NCBI RefSeq assembly: GCF_020733635.1
Contig: NZ_JAJFZL010000001.1
Coordinates: forward strand, 1,736,001 to 1,800,000
From: Nocardia spumae
GTDB taxonomy: Bacteria > Actinomycetota > Actinomycetes > Mycobacteriales > Mycobacteriaceae
Direction of reading: 5' to 3'
Length of the DNA stretch: 64,000 nucleotides
The notes under the pieces are model-generated. The model was given only the letters and a program-made list of their open reading frames with translations, did not search any database and had not been told where the DNA came from. The translations under genes were made by a program, and so were the position numbers. Below, piece by piece: positions 16,717-25,829 of this stretch. Position 1 is the stretch's first letter. The number at the start of each line of letters is the position of its first letter.

Positions 16717-19700
16717 TCAGTCGCCGAGTAGTTCCAGATACGCCGCCAGATCGGGCAGCTGTCCGGGAGTTTCGGGCAGGTAGTCGGTGAGCAGCGGTGA
16801 GGCGACGACGATCGCCGACCACATCGCCCGCGACACCGCGGTCGTGAGCCAGTGCCGTGACAGCAGTTCGTCCATGCCGTGCGGTGCGTCCGCCGGCGCC
16901 GAGGTGGTCATCGAGATCAGGACGACCGCGGCCTCCCGGCCCCGGAACCGATCGGCGGTGCCGACGACCACATCCTCGATCCGGGCCCGCGACAACAGGG
17001 TTCGGATCCGTGCTACCTGCGCGTGGTAGGGCGTCACGACCAGGATGTCGTGCGGATGCAGCGGCCGGGTGAGGACGCCCTGGCGCCAGTCGCGGCCCAG
17101 CAGCGCGCGGACCTGCCGCACGATCTCGCGGGCCTCCTCGGCGGATTCGGTGCTGTTGCCGTGATGTTCGACCGGAACGGCCCGGACGCCGGGCGGCACT
17201 CCCTCGAGTTCGCGTGCGAGCGTGACGGTTTCGTTGGATCGCAGCCGATTGCCGTAGCGCAGCCGCGACACCGGCCCGCACAACCGCGGATGCATCCGCC
17301 ACGTGCGTTCCAGGAAGTATCCGAAATCGGCGGGCAGCGTGGGAGCCTCACCCACGATGCGCCCGAGCGCCGACTCTTCCACCGGCTCCGGATGCAGCCC
17401 CTCCGCGGGCAGCGGCGCCGGATCGCCGAGCAGCAGCAGATTGCGCGCGGCCGCGCCCACCGCGATCGCCTGGGCCAGCGGGAAATATCCGGCGTCGGCG
17501 ATCACCAGCAGATCCAGACTCGACGGCGCGACCTGGTCGGGGTCGATGAAATCGCCCGGCAGACCACCGATCACACATCCGTTGACGGCATTGTCGAGGA
17601 ATCGGGGGTACCGATCGGCCGCGATACCCAGCCATTCGGGCGCCACCGTGTGCACATCCGATTTGGCGACCAGCTCCGGCAGCACGCCCACCCGGACCAC
17701 GGCGTCCAGCAGGGATTCGGCGGCCGAATGCGATTGCGCCACAACGCCGACCCGCCATTTGTATCGGGTGACGAGTCGTTCGATCACGCGTGCGGTGGTA
17801 TCGGTCTTGCCGGTACCCGAGGGCCCCTGGACCGCGAGATAGGAGCAGTCCAGATCGAGTACCGCCGCAGTGACGGCCGCCGCGTAATCGCCGAAGACCT
17901 GCGGCAGCGACGTGGTGGCGCGCAGCCGCGGCCGCCGCCGGCACAGCAGATCGAAGGTGGCCGTATGCGGCACCTGTGGCAGGCTGACCAGCAGCTCGTG
18001 GGCGACCGAGGTCAGTGTCAGTTCCAGATTCTCGTCCCGGCCCGGGGGATCGGGGACGATGGCGACCGGCAACTCGTCGAAGGGCGCGCAACCCGGCGGC
18101 AGTACCTCCTCCACCCGGACCACATCGTCGAAATTGTCGTCCAGGGCGCAGCCGAGCACGGTGGCGGCCGCGGTCGCGCGACGGCCCGGCGTAGCGGGCA
18201 GATCGGGGACGGGGCTGTCGTAGAGGGTGCGCACCGCGGTGCCCGGCGGCGGCGGACGGCCGGTGCCCAAGCGGCCGGTCAGCTTGAGATAACGCCGCAT
18301 CGGCCGGTTGTCCGCATGCTGCCATTTGGTGTCCACGCTGGCCCAGTCGGCGACGAGAACGCCCGGGGTGTCGGCCCATTCGCCGATCGGACGATGCAGG
18401 CGATCCTCGTGCGCCCAGTGCAGCGGCTGGCGTTCCCGGCGGTGATAGCCGAGCACCGCGGCCATCATCGCGGCGGCTTGCTGTGCGGTGCTTCGGGTCT
18501 CGTCGTAGTCGTAGGCGAACTCGCGCAGCGCGGCCTCGACCGCGGCGGGCTGTTCGGCGAGGGTCCGGCGGGGGACCGGACACGGGCGCACATCGTGGCA
18601 GGCCGCGAGTTCGTGGAGTCGTTCGCGTAGGCGCAGTGTTGCCGCACAGGCGGATTCGAGATCAGTGCCGACCGTCGCCGCGTCGGGATCGAGCAGGTCG
18701 AGCACCTCGGGCAGGGCGTAGGACCGGGCGCCGATCAGCAGCGCCGAACGCACGATCGGGTACAGATCCAGGAGCGCGCCGAGCAGTTCGTCGGCGGTTT
18801 CCTCATCCGCGCCGCAGCGGGCGCACAGATCGGCCAGCAACGTGCGGATCGGTGAGCAGTAGTGGTAGATCCGTAGTTCGGGGTGGTGCTGCTGCCGGTC
18901 GGCGAGGAATTCCAGCAGTGCGACCGGATCGTGCGTGCTGAACGCGTGGAAGAGGAAGACGCCCTCGCCCCCGTCGGCGCCGCGCGCGGTGACCCCGACC
19001 CCGACCGTCGACCCGGAGACCGACACGAAGACGTCGCCGGTGTCGGGGCGGGCCAGCTCACCGAAGGCCGCCGCGTCGGTGACCGCGTAGGCCGATCGCC
19101 CGGTCCGCTCCCGGCGCAGCTGCAGTTCGGCCTGCCGTCGCAGCGCCGACAGGGTCTGCACTGCCACACCGGTCACCGAGGAGTCGGCCGAGGCGAGCCG
19201 GTCGACGGTGGTGATTCCCGCGTCCCGCAGCTGAGCCCGGACCGTGGGACGCATTCCGGCCACCAGCAGCAGATCCCGCCCGGCGACCAGTTCGGCGGTG
19301 CAGCGCGCACAGTGTCCGCAGGCCAGATAGCGGCGATCTCCCCACTGCACGGGCAGCAGTTCGTCCTGTTTGGCGGAGAGGATCGCGGACAGCCGGATCC
19401 GCCGGGCCGTGTGGACCGGCTCGGCGTAGGCCAGTTCGTGGATCCGCTCGGCACCCGATTCGTCACGCAGACGCACCAGCGGATCGACCGTGAACCCGTT
19501 GGCCCGCAACATCTGCGCACACGCTGCCAGCTCCATGAGGGCCGCCACCTCGGCGCGGTCGTGGTGGCCGTACAGGATGAGGGGCGCGTCCGGGTCGGTG
19601 CGGGCGATGACGGCGCATCCGGCGGCGAAGCCGTCGGCGAAGAAGGTGGCGCCGGCCAGCGCGCGGACACCGTCGCGCAGTGCGGCCACGGTCCGGTCGT

Positions 19701-19959
19701 GCGCGGCCGTCAGTTCGGCGGGAGTGTGCGCCGCCGGTGCGGCGATCTCGACCGCTTCGCCGAAGGTGGCGCGCAGATCCTCGAACGCTTCCCGCGCGAC
19801 GTCCTGGGACCCGAGCCGGATGCCCGGCGCATCGGCGGAATCCGGCGAAAGAACAAGGCCCAGTTCGGTATCGAACGCGCGCAACAGCGCGAATTCGCAG
19901 CGCGCTGCCCTCACCAGGTCATCGGTGCTGCACACGACACGATCACCGAACAAAATCAA
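16717..19959 (-). CDS. TM0106-family RecB-nuclease/SF1-helicase homologue, probably catalytically inactive
   Basis: The protein is about 1080 residues. I place the start at TTG 19959 because AGGAGGG lies 6 nt upstream and the family typically begins a few residues before the STDDLVRAARCEFALL segment. N-terminal part: a RecB-like nuclease region with a Cys cluster ACGHCARC. C-terminal part: an SF1 helicase with Walker A GPSGTGKT. As I recall the family consensus, several catalytic positions have changed. Walker B reads VIADAG rather than VDEAG, motif III reads GDPAPLP rather than GDPQQLP, and motif VI reads HWLTTAVSRA where an Arg is usual. In the nuclease half, the DxK-type segment reads LYGHHDRAE. 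Full length and an unbroken frame argue for a maintained, repurposed protein rather than a pseudogene. It is divergent from the hydrolase at 20127. Confidence 0.7.
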   Translation of the reverse strand: MILFGDRVVCSTDDLVRAARCEFALLRAFDTELGLVLSPDSADAPGIRLGSQDVAREAFEDLRATFGEAVEIAAPAAHTPAELTAAHDRTVAALRDGVRALAGATFFADGFAAGCAVIARTDPDAPLILYGHHDRAEVAALMELAACAQMLRANGFTVDPLVRLRDESGAERIHELAYAEPVHTARRIRLSAILSAKQDELLPVQWGDRRYLACGHCARCTAELVAGRDLLLVAGMRPTVRAQLRDAGITTVDRLASADSSVTGVAVQTLSALRRQAELQLRRERTGRSAYAVTDAAAFGELARPDTGDVFVSVSGSTVGVGVTARGADGGEGVFLFHAFSTHDPVALLEFLADRQQHHPELRIYHYCSPIRTLLADLCARCGADEETADELLGALLDLYPIVRSALLIGARSYALPEVLDLLDPDAATVGTDLESACAATLRLRERLHELAACHDVRPCPVPRRTLAEQPAAVEAALREFAYDYDETRSTAQQAAAMMAAVLGYHRRERQPLHWAHEDRLHRPIGEWADTPGVLVADWASVDTKWQHADNRPMRRYLKLTGRLGTGRPPPPGTAVRTLYDSPVPDLPATPGRRATAAATVLGCALDDNFDDVVRVEEVLPPGCAPFDELPVAIVPDPPGRDENLELTLTSVAHELLVSLPQVPHTATFDLLCRRRPRLRATTSLPQVFGDYAAAVTAAVLDLDCSYLAVQGPSGTGKTDTTARVIERLVTRYKWRVGVVAQSHSAAESLLDAVVRVGVLPELVAKSDVHTVAPEWLGIAADRYPRFLDNAVNGCVIGGLPGDFIDPDQVAPSSLDLLVIADAGYFPLAQAIAVGAAARNLLLLGDPAPLPAEGLHPEPVEESALGRIVGEAPTLPADFGYFLERTWRMHPRLCGPVSRLRYGNRLRSNETVTLARELEGVPPGVRAVPVEHHGNSTESAEEAREIVRQVRALLGRDWRQGVLTRPLHPHDILVVTPYHAQVARIRTLLSRARIEDVVVGTADRFRGREAAVVLISMTTSAPADAPHGMDELLSRHWLTTAVSRAMWSAIVVASPLLTDYLPETPGQLPDLAAYLELLGD

Positions 19960-20126
19960 TCGCGGCCCTCCTGAGTTCCGGATACCCGCACGCGGCCGAC
20001 GCACCGCCGGCGTCCCGAGTCGCGCATCAGCGTAATCATTCGAGGTCGCACGGCGTGGCGTGAGGGGGGCGTGTCGGATATCGGACCGAGTTCACCCGGC
20101 TGCCGACGATCGCGAACAATGGTGCG

Positions 20127-20777
20127 ATGCCGTACTTCCAGGGCGCGCGCGGCCGGCTGCACTACCGGTGCCGGCCGTCGGATTCCGCCGACCCGGTGGC
20201 CGTGGTCGTGTTCCTCCCGGGATCCGGCCAGCACAGTGGGCACTATCACCGTTTCGGCCGGGCTCTCGGCCGATGGGGGATCGAGACCCGCTGCCTGGAC
20301 ACCGCGGGCCAGGGGCTCAGTGAAGGCGATCCGGAGGCGCCCGGCACCCTCACCGAACTGGCGGCAGATGCCGCCGCCCTCGCCGCCCTGACGCGAGCCG
20401 AGCGTCCGGGCGTGCCGTTCTTCCTCGCGGGTCATTCACTCGGCGCGGCGAGCTGCCTGGTGGCGGCCGGACTTCCGGAACTGTCCGGGTGCGCGGGATC
20501 GGTTCTGACCGGAACCCCGAAACGTGCGCTCGACCCATCCGTTGTACCGCCGCCCGAACTGCCCGTTCTGGCGCTGCACGGTGTCGACGACCGCCGGGCG
20601 CCGATCGACGCGGTACGCGATTGGGCGGCGCGGCATCGGTCGGTGGGGTTGCACGAGTACGCCGACGCCGGGCACGATTTGCTGCACGAGCCGGTGCACG
20701 CGGCAGTGACCGCCGATATCGCGGAGTGGATTCGCGCGGTCGCGGATCGTCGGCACGGCGCCACGGAAGTGGGCTGA
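20127..20777 (+). CDS. Alpha/beta hydrolase (monoacylglycerol lipase / lysophospholipase-like)
   Basis: The 216-residue alpha/beta hydrolase has nucleophile elbow GHSLGA, an Asp in HGVDDRRAP and a terminal His in DAGHDLLHE, giving a complete Ser-Asp-His triad in the right order. The N-terminal VVVFLPGSGQHSGHYHRFGR supplies the HG-type oxyanion region of the monoglyceride lipase group. It is shorter than typical family members (about 270), with a reduced cap domain. The substrate is probably a lipid ester (inference). The next ESX-type gene starts 15 nt downstream, so co-transcription is likely. Confidence 0.8.
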   Translation: MPYFQGARGRLHYRCRPSDSADPVAVVVFLPGSGQHSGHYHRFGRALGRWGIETRCLDTAGQGLSEGDPEAPGTLTELAADAAALAALTRAERPGVPFFLAGHSLGAASCLVAAGLPELSGCAGSVLTGTPKRALDPSVVPPPELPVLALHGVDDRRAPIDAVRDWAARHRSVGLHEYADAGHDLLHEPVHAAVTADIAEWIRAVADRRHGATEVG

Positions 20778-20792
20778 GAAAGGGGGACCGCG

Positions 20793-21227
20793 ATGCAGTC
20801 ACAAGAGGCCGGGGATCTGGGTACCGATGTCCGCGCACTGACCCAGGCGGTCGACGACGGCGAGCTGTGGATCGACGGGGTCCTGGTCGGTGACGGCACA
20901 CACGAACGCTGTGCGCGCCGCTACGAAGCACTCGCCGAACAGGTCGAACTGCAGATCCGCACGCTCGGCGGGGCCGCCACCCTGCCCGGATTCGGGGGCT
21001 TCGAATCGGGTGCCGCGCTGCGCCGCGGGTTCGAGGGCAAGGCCGCCGACGCGGTCGATCGGCTCCGCGAATACGCCGATGCCGCACGGCAATTGGCACA
21101 GACCCTGCGGGCCGCCGCGGACGCGTACGCCCGGCACGACAGCGATGCGGCGGCCGCGATCGGCCGCGCCGCGCCGCCGCCGGTCACTGTGCAGCCGACG
21201 CAACCGGTGGGGGTCGGCCATGCATAG
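20793..21227 (+). CDS. ESX-associated small helical protein (WXG100-like context)
   Basis: The 144-residue, mainly helical protein is rich in Ala and charged residues, with a long amphipathic C-terminal helix (REYADAARQLAQTLRAAADAY) as seen in WXG100/Esx-type proteins. No clear central WxG is present, but GFGGFESG occupies the turn between helices. A GAGAAAGGGGG site precedes the ATG. Its stop overlaps the start of the next gene, a WXG/PPE-like protein, by 8 nt. The pair probably forms a heterodimer, as EsxAB or PE/PPE partners do (inference). Confidence 0.55.
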   Translation: MQSQEAGDLGTDVRALTQAVDDGELWIDGVLVGDGTHERCARRYEALAEQVELQIRTLGGAATLPGFGGFESGAALRRGFEGKAADAVDRLREYADAARQLAQTLRAAADAYARHDSDAAAAIGRAAPPPVTVQPTQPVGVGHA

Positions 21228-22572
21228 GGTCAGCGGTAACGGCACCCCGCCTGCCGAGGGGCATACCGACCCGAACTACGCCACCACGGTCGAGGTGTTC
21301 GACAACCTCACCCACGTCGATATCCAGCGCGGGGTGCAGGCCCTCGACCCGGAGGTACTCACCGCCGGCCGGCAGGCATGGCAGCAGTCGGCGGCCGGGC
21401 TCGCCGAAGCGGTGCAGTCGGCGCATACCGAGATCCGCGGCGCCATCGCCGACGGCTGGCGCGGTGGCGCGGCACAGCTGGCGGCGGATGCGGTGACGGC
21501 CTTCGAGCGGCTGGGCCAGAATCTGTCCGATGTGATGGCGGTTGTCGGGCGGCGGCTCGGACAGGCCAACGACGCGGCCGAGACATTGCGCGCCTCCGTC
21601 TCGCAGCAGATGGCCGATGTGCCGAATCTGGAGGCGGCCCTGCTGGATCCGAAACAGGCCACCGCCAACAGCGCGCTGCAGAAGAGCGCCGAGAACCTGC
21701 GCCTGGACGCGGTGCGGGTGATGGATTCCGTCTACGCGGGTGTCTTCCTGCCCACGGGCGACAATGTGCCGGCCTTCCCCGAGGGCGGGATGTATCCGAA
21801 TCCCGCTGTCGCCCCGCCCGGTCCGGACGAGACGACGGCACCCGGCGGCGGCAGCGCGGATCTGGTCGGTACGCCGACGCCGCGGGTGGCGGCGGAAGCG
21901 GGGGAGCTGCCCGGCGGGCCGCAGGCGCCGGCGGCCGATCCCGATCGACCGGGCGACGATCGGCCCGGCGAGCAGCCCGTCGAGCGCCCGGCCGCGGTCG
22001 CCCCGGCCGCCGCGACCGTCCCCTCCGGTGTCGAACCCGCGACGCGTGTCACCGCCCCCGCGGTACCGGGAACCGTCCAGCCGGCGGTCGCACCGGTGTC
22101 GGGGCCCGGCCCCGCGATGGTCGTCGATCCGGTTGCGCCACAGCGAAAACCGCCGGCGAAGTCGATGCCTGTCCCGGCGGCCCCGGCCGGGGTGCCGAGT
22201 GTGGCCACCGTGACCACCGCGACGAGCGGCGCCACCACACCGGCGAATGCCCAGAATTCCGATCCGGCCAAGCGGGACGAGCGCGACGACCGCAACTCCG
22301 GCACCGACGCCGTATCCGGTATGGGCGCCGGAATCGTCGGCGGTCTGGCGGGTGGCGCGTTCGCGGCGGGTGACGCCGTCCGGCAGGGAACCTCCGGCCC
22401 CGCGCCGGTGAGGCCGCCGCGCCTCGACGACGATGAGGACGACGACGAGGACTACTTCGCCGAATTCGACGAGCCGACCTTTCTCGAACCGGCTGAACCC
22501 GGCGGCGAGCTGGTCGGGCAACTCGGTCCGACCACGCCACCCGTACTCGGCGAATGGTCCGAGGATGACTGA
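21220..22572 (+). CDS. WXG/PPE-like ESX substrate with Pro-rich, acidic C-terminus
   Basis: The protein has 450 residues from ATG 21220. The N-terminal 190 residues are helical and contain a WXG-type turn (DGWRGGAAQLAADAV at about 87-101) followed by a long helix, the layout of EspB/PPE-like type VII substrates. The rest is low-complexity Pro/Ala-rich sequence, a Gly-rich hydrophobic stretch (GMGAGIVGGLAGGAFAAG), then an Asp/Glu tract (DDDEDDDEDYF). It lies between a small Esx-like partner and an EspG chaperone, so type VII secretion is the likely route. No ESX membrane core genes are in this window. Confidence 0.65.
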   Translation: MHRVSGNGTPPAEGHTDPNYATTVEVFDNLTHVDIQRGVQALDPEVLTAGRQAWQQSAAGLAEAVQSAHTEIRGAIADGWRGGAAQLAADAVTAFERLGQNLSDVMAVVGRRLGQANDAAETLRASVSQQMADVPNLEAALLDPKQATANSALQKSAENLRLDAVRVMDSVYAGVFLPTGDNVPAFPEGGMYPNPAVAPPGPDETTAPGGGSADLVGTPTPRVAAEAGELPGGPQAPAADPDRPGDDRPGEQPVERPAAVAPAAATVPSGVEPATRVTAPAVPGTVQPAVAPVSGPGPAMVVDPVAPQRKPPAKSMPVPAAPAGVPSVATVTTATSGATTPANAQNSDPAKRDERDDRNSGTDAVSGMGAGIVGGLAGGAFAAGDAVRQGTSGPAPVRPPRLDDDEDDDEDYFAEFDEPTFLEPAEPGGELVGQLGPTTPPVLGEWSEDD

Positions 22573-22611
22573 CCGCCGTTCGGCCGGTGTGGCGCGGGTG
22601 GTCCACCCGCG

Positions 22612-23367
22612 GTGAAATGGACGTTGACGCCTGATCAGTTCGCCCTGGCTTGGCAGCGTATCGACGGTGACCGCATTCCGTATCCGCTCGCGGTGCGATT
22701 GTCCGCGCGCGACAATGTCGAACGGGCCGCGCAACTTCCCGCGCTGACCGAATGGTCCGGCACCGCGCTGGATCCCGACCTGGAGGCGGCGTTGCGAGTG
22801 CTCGCCCGCCCCACCATCCGGATCGAGGTCTTCGGCGAACAGGGCACCGGCGAGGTACGGCCGGTGCGGGTTCTGGGCACCGCGGCGGGACACATCACGG
22901 TGGTCGCGGCCCAGCGCCACGGCGCCCGGCCCGATCGCGGCGGCGATATCCGGCTGTTCGTGGGCAATTCGAAAACCCTTGCCGCCCGGGTCGTTTCCCT
23001 GCTGCCGGAGAACGGGCCCGGTACCGAACCGCGCCGCACCGCACCCTTGGACCGGGTCCGCGAGGACAGCCGGGATCTGGTCACGGTGCCGGTCGCGGGG
23101 CCGTCGAACACCGCGCGCATGCGGCGGCTGCTCAAACAGCCCCGCGACGGAATCGGCCAGATCGTGGTCTCCGCGCGCCGCCCCGACGACACCATGCGTG
23201 CCCTCGCCGTGCTGTGCTGGATCGATGTCGTCGACGACGGCCGCTACGCGGTGCGCACCCGCGCCGAGGTCGACATCGTCGGCGTCACCGCGGAAACCTT
23301 CGCCGCGCAACTACGTCCGATGGTCGCGGCCGCGGAGCGTCTGGTCGCGGACAACAACGAATGGTGA
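22612..23367 (+). CDS. ESX secretion-associated protein EspG
   Basis: The 251-residue protein starts at GTG 22612. The N-terminus MKWTLTPDQFALAWQRI and overall length match the EspG family, cytosolic chaperones that bind PPE proteins and keep them soluble before export by the type VII system. The following strands (RIEVFGEQGTGEVRPVRVL, GHITVVAAQRHG) fit the beta-sheet core of EspG. It sits 39 nt after the WXG/PPE-like gene, its probable client. The next gene, a carbonic anhydrase homologue, begins 6 nt downstream. Confidence 0.8.
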   Translation: MKWTLTPDQFALAWQRIDGDRIPYPLAVRLSARDNVERAAQLPALTEWSGTALDPDLEAALRVLARPTIRIEVFGEQGTGEVRPVRVLGTAAGHITVVAAQRHGARPDRGGDIRLFVGNSKTLAARVVSLLPENGPGTEPRRTAPLDRVREDSRDLVTVPVAGPSNTARMRRLLKQPRDGIGQIVVSARRPDDTMRALAVLCWIDVVDDGRYAVRTRAEVDIVGVTAETFAAQLRPMVAAAERLVADNNEW

Positions 23368-23373
23368 GAACGC

Positions 23374-23913
23374 ATGCCCTGTTACGAATTCGAAGGTAAG
23401 CGGCCGCAGGTGGATCCCACCGCCTTCGTCGCCCCGACCGCCACCCTGATCGGCGATGTCCGGGTGGAGGCGCGGGCCTCGATCTGGTACGGCGCGGTGC
23501 TGCGTGCCGACCTGGCGCCGATCATCGTGCGCGAGCGCGCGAATGTGCAGGACAACAGCGTGATTCACACCCCGCCCGAGGTGGCCGTCGAGGTCGGGCC
23601 CGGTGCCACCATCGCGCACAGCGTGGTCCTGCACGGGGCGAGTGTCGGCGCGGAGGCGATCGTCGGCAACGGCAGTACGGTGCTGGATATGGCCACAATC
23701 GGCGCCGGCTCGATGATCGCCGCGCACTCCCTGGTCCAGCCCGGCACCGTGATCCCCGACCACGTCCTCGCGGCGGGCGCACCCGCCGAGGTCAAGCGCC
23801 CCATCGCCGGAACGCAGGCCGAAGGCTGGGTCAAGATCAACCCCGAATACTACGCGGAACTCGCCGAGCGCCATCGCGAGGGCATCCGCGAGATCGATAC
23901 GGCGGCAGAGTAA
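23374..23913 (+). CDS. Gamma carbonic anhydrase-like hexapeptide-repeat protein
   Basis: The 179-residue left-handed beta-helix protein carries the three zinc-ligand histidines of gamma-class carbonic anhydrases: one in VQDNSVIHT and two in IAHSVVLHG. Isoleucine/valine hexapeptide repeats run from residue 20 to about 140, followed by a C-terminal helix (YYAELAERHREGIREI). It resembles PaaY/YrdA, some of which have thioesterase or no detectable hydratase activity, so carbonic anhydrase activity is not certain. It is tightly linked (6 nt) to espG, an unexpected neighbour. Confidence 0.85.
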   Translation: MPCYEFEGKRPQVDPTAFVAPTATLIGDVRVEARASIWYGAVLRADLAPIIVRERANVQDNSVIHTPPEVAVEVGPGATIAHSVVLHGASVGAEAIVGNGSTVLDMATIGAGSMIAAHSLVQPGTVIPDHVLAAGAPAEVKRPIAGTQAEGWVKINPEYYAELAERHREGIREIDTAAE

Positions 23914-23943
23914 TCCGCGCTCGCGGGCGACGGTGCGGCGAAT

Positions 23944-23966
23944 CCGCTCCCGCGACCCGGGAGCGG
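23944..23966. terminator. Stem-loop between convergent genes
   Basis: A perfect 9-bp stem, CCGCTCCCG / CGGGAGCGG, encloses a 5-nt loop. It lies 30 nt after the carbonic-anhydrase-like stop and about 60 nt from the stop of the convergent phosphoribosyltransferase gene. There is no T-tract, as is common in high-GC actinobacteria. It could serve both directions. Confidence 0.55.
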
Positions 23967-24025
23967 CCACCGGTCGAGAGGCGTCCGGATCGGTGGCGGG
24001 CGATTCGGACGCCGGGGTCGACTCG

Positions 24026-24670
24026 TCAGTCGCCCGGGGGCGGCGGTGACCGCAGCAGGCCCAGCATCTCCTCGTCGCCGAGTTGATGGAAATCGCGATA
24101 GGCGCCGCCGACCCCGCCGAGGGAGCGCGGGACCAGCGGGCAGATGATCTCCTGTGCCAGCCCGCGCAGCCGATCCATCGCCTCGATCGAGGACACCGGC
24201 ACCGCCACCGTGATCCAGCGCGGTCGATGTGAGCTCGCGACCCGGCAGGCCGCGGCCACCGTCGCACCGGTCGCCATACCGTCGTCGACGATCACCGCCG
24301 TGCGGTCGCGCACCGGCACCCGCGGCACCTGTGACCGGATCATGTCCTCCCGGCGGGACAGCTCCGCGCGTTCGGCGGCCTCCACCGCGGCGATCTGATC
24401 GTCGCGCACCCCGGTCTGGGAGACCACATCCTCGTTGAGGACCCGCACCCCGCCCTCACCGATCGCGCCCATCGCCAGTTCCGGCTGCCAGGGCACGCCG
24501 AGCTTGCGCACCAGCAACACGTCGAGATCTCCGCCGATGACCTCCCGCACCGCGGCCGCGACCGGTACCCCGCCTCGGGGCAGGCCCAGCACCAGGGGAT
24601 TCCACGCGCGCAGGTGTGTCAGCGATGCACCCAGCGTGCGACCGGCGGCCCTCCGATCCGGATAGATCAT
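24026..24670 (-). CDS. Phosphoribosyltransferase family protein
   Basis: The 214-residue protein has the PRPP-binding signature AVIVDDGMATGAT (two acidic residues then GxxTGAT). Its N-terminus LVLGLPRGGVPVAAAV is typical of the stand-alone phosphoribosyltransferase domain proteins often annotated as putative or dienelactone-hydrolase-linked. No nucleobase-binding hood characteristic of a specific salvage enzyme is obvious. It follows the nitrilase-family gene by 12 nt on the same strand and is probably co-transcribed with it. The natural substrate is unknown. Confidence 0.8.
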   Translation of the reverse strand: MIYPDRRAAGRTLGASLTHLRAWNPLVLGLPRGGVPVAAAVREVIGGDLDVLLVRKLGVPWQPELAMGAIGEGGVRVLNEDVVSQTGVRDDQIAAVEAAERAELSRREDMIRSQVPRVPVRDRTAVIVDDGMATGATVAAACRVASSHRPRWITVAVPVSSIEAMDRLRGLAQEIICPLVPRSLGGVGGAYRDFHQLGDEEMLGLLRSPPPPGD

Positions 24671-24682
24671 GGTGCCCTCAGT

Positions 24683-25765
24683 CTATGGCTCGATGGTGAA
24701 TCTGCGCAGGCTCAGGCTGGGGTTGGTGGTGCGGATCTGCCGCAGGTGATCCAGGTCGACGCGGCTGGTGGCGATGCCGTCGGCATCGCCCAGTTCGGCC
24801 AGGAGATTGCCGGCCGGGTCGACGATCATCGACCCGCCCGCGCCCCGGGGCGCGCAGTGGTCGGCGGCGGCCACGTAGACCGTGTTCTCGATGGCCCGCG
24901 CCCGCAGCAGAGTGGTCCACTGGTCCAGTTTCCCGGGACCCGGAATCCATTGCGCCGGAAGTAGCAGCACGTGCGCGCCCGCGGCGGCGACCCGGCGGCA
25001 TCCCTCCGGGAAGCGCAGATCGAAGCAGGTCTGCAGGCCGAAGACGACGCCGTCCACGGCGAAGGTGGCCGGATCCTCGATCGGCCCGGGCGCCACCACC
25101 TCCGATTCACGGAAACCGAAGGCGTCGTAGAGATGCACCTTCCGATAGATCGCCGCGAACTCGGCATCGGGACCGGCGGCGACCAGTGTGTTGTAGATTC
25201 GCTCGCCCTGCTCCCCGCCCGGCGACTCGACGACACCGGCGACCACGTGCACGCCGAATTCGGCGGCCAGTCCCCGCAATTCGCTCACCCACGGGCCGGT
25301 GACGGGTTCGGCGGCCGCCACCACCCGCTCATCCAGCCGCTTCACCGCGAACATCGAGTACTCCGGGGCGACAACAACTTTCACGCCGTGTCCGGCTGCG
25401 GCGCGGACGTGTGCGCGCAGGGTCGCGAGATTGGCCGCCTTGTCGGTGTACGGGCCGAACTGCACCACCGCGATATCGACGGCCTGCGCGGGGGCCGGTG
25501 CCGCGGCGGGCTGCGGTCGCGGCCGTTCCTCCACACCGACCGCGGTGGCCGGTGCCGGGCGCCCGGCATCGATCGTGGACGAGTAGGTGACCACGATCGG
25601 CGCGGGATCGCGGGTTGTTCCGGCGGGATCGAGGGTGTCTGATTCGTCACTCGTGCCGACATCGGCGTCCGACGGTGAATTCGGCTCGCCGGGCGCAGAT
25701 GCGGTGGGCCGCAGGGGTTCGGCGGATTCCGGAACGGCGCGCGGGGGCGGCTGCTGCGGTTGCAT
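24683..25765 (-). CDS. Carbon-nitrogen hydrolase (nitrilase superfamily) with Pro-rich N-terminal extension
   Basis: The protein has 360 residues from ATG 25765. The catalytic domain begins at VDIAVVQFGPYTDK (about residue 94) and shows the Glu-Lys-Cys triad: Glu in VVAPEYSMF, Lys in IYRKVHLYDAFG, Cys in LQTCFDLRFPE. Such amidases hydrolyse omega-amides, deaminated glutathione or carbamoyl compounds; which one is not clear. The first 90 residues are Pro/Ala/Asp-rich and look disordered, which is unusual for the family. The true start might be internal, but no Met or Val start with a ribosome-binding site stands out near the domain. It is divergent from the DEAD-box gene at 25830. Confidence 0.8.
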   Translation of the reverse strand: MQPQQPPPRAVPESAEPLRPTASAPGEPNSPSDADVGTSDESDTLDPAGTTRDPAPIVVTYSSTIDAGRPAPATAVGVEERPRPQPAAAPAPAQAVDIAVVQFGPYTDKAANLATLRAHVRAAAGHGVKVVVAPEYSMFAVKRLDERVVAAAEPVTGPWVSELRGLAAEFGVHVVAGVVESPGGEQGERIYNTLVAAGPDAEFAAIYRKVHLYDAFGFRESEVVAPGPIEDPATFAVDGVVFGLQTCFDLRFPEGCRRVAAAGAHVLLLPAQWIPGPGKLDQWTTLLRARAIENTVYVAAADHCAPRGAGGSMIVDPAGNLLAELGDADGIATSRVDLDHLRQIRTTNPSLSLRRFTIEP

Positions 25766-25829
25766 ACGTCTCACCGTATTGGCCCGATGGTCCGGGCGGC
25801 CACCACGAGGCATTAAACTGCTGGTCAAT

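Noticed and set aside
21184..23310. Minus-strand open frame of 708 codons across the ESX locus
   Set aside because: The plus-strand genes carry WXG and EspG motifs; the antisense translation is Arg/Gly-rich shadow sequence.
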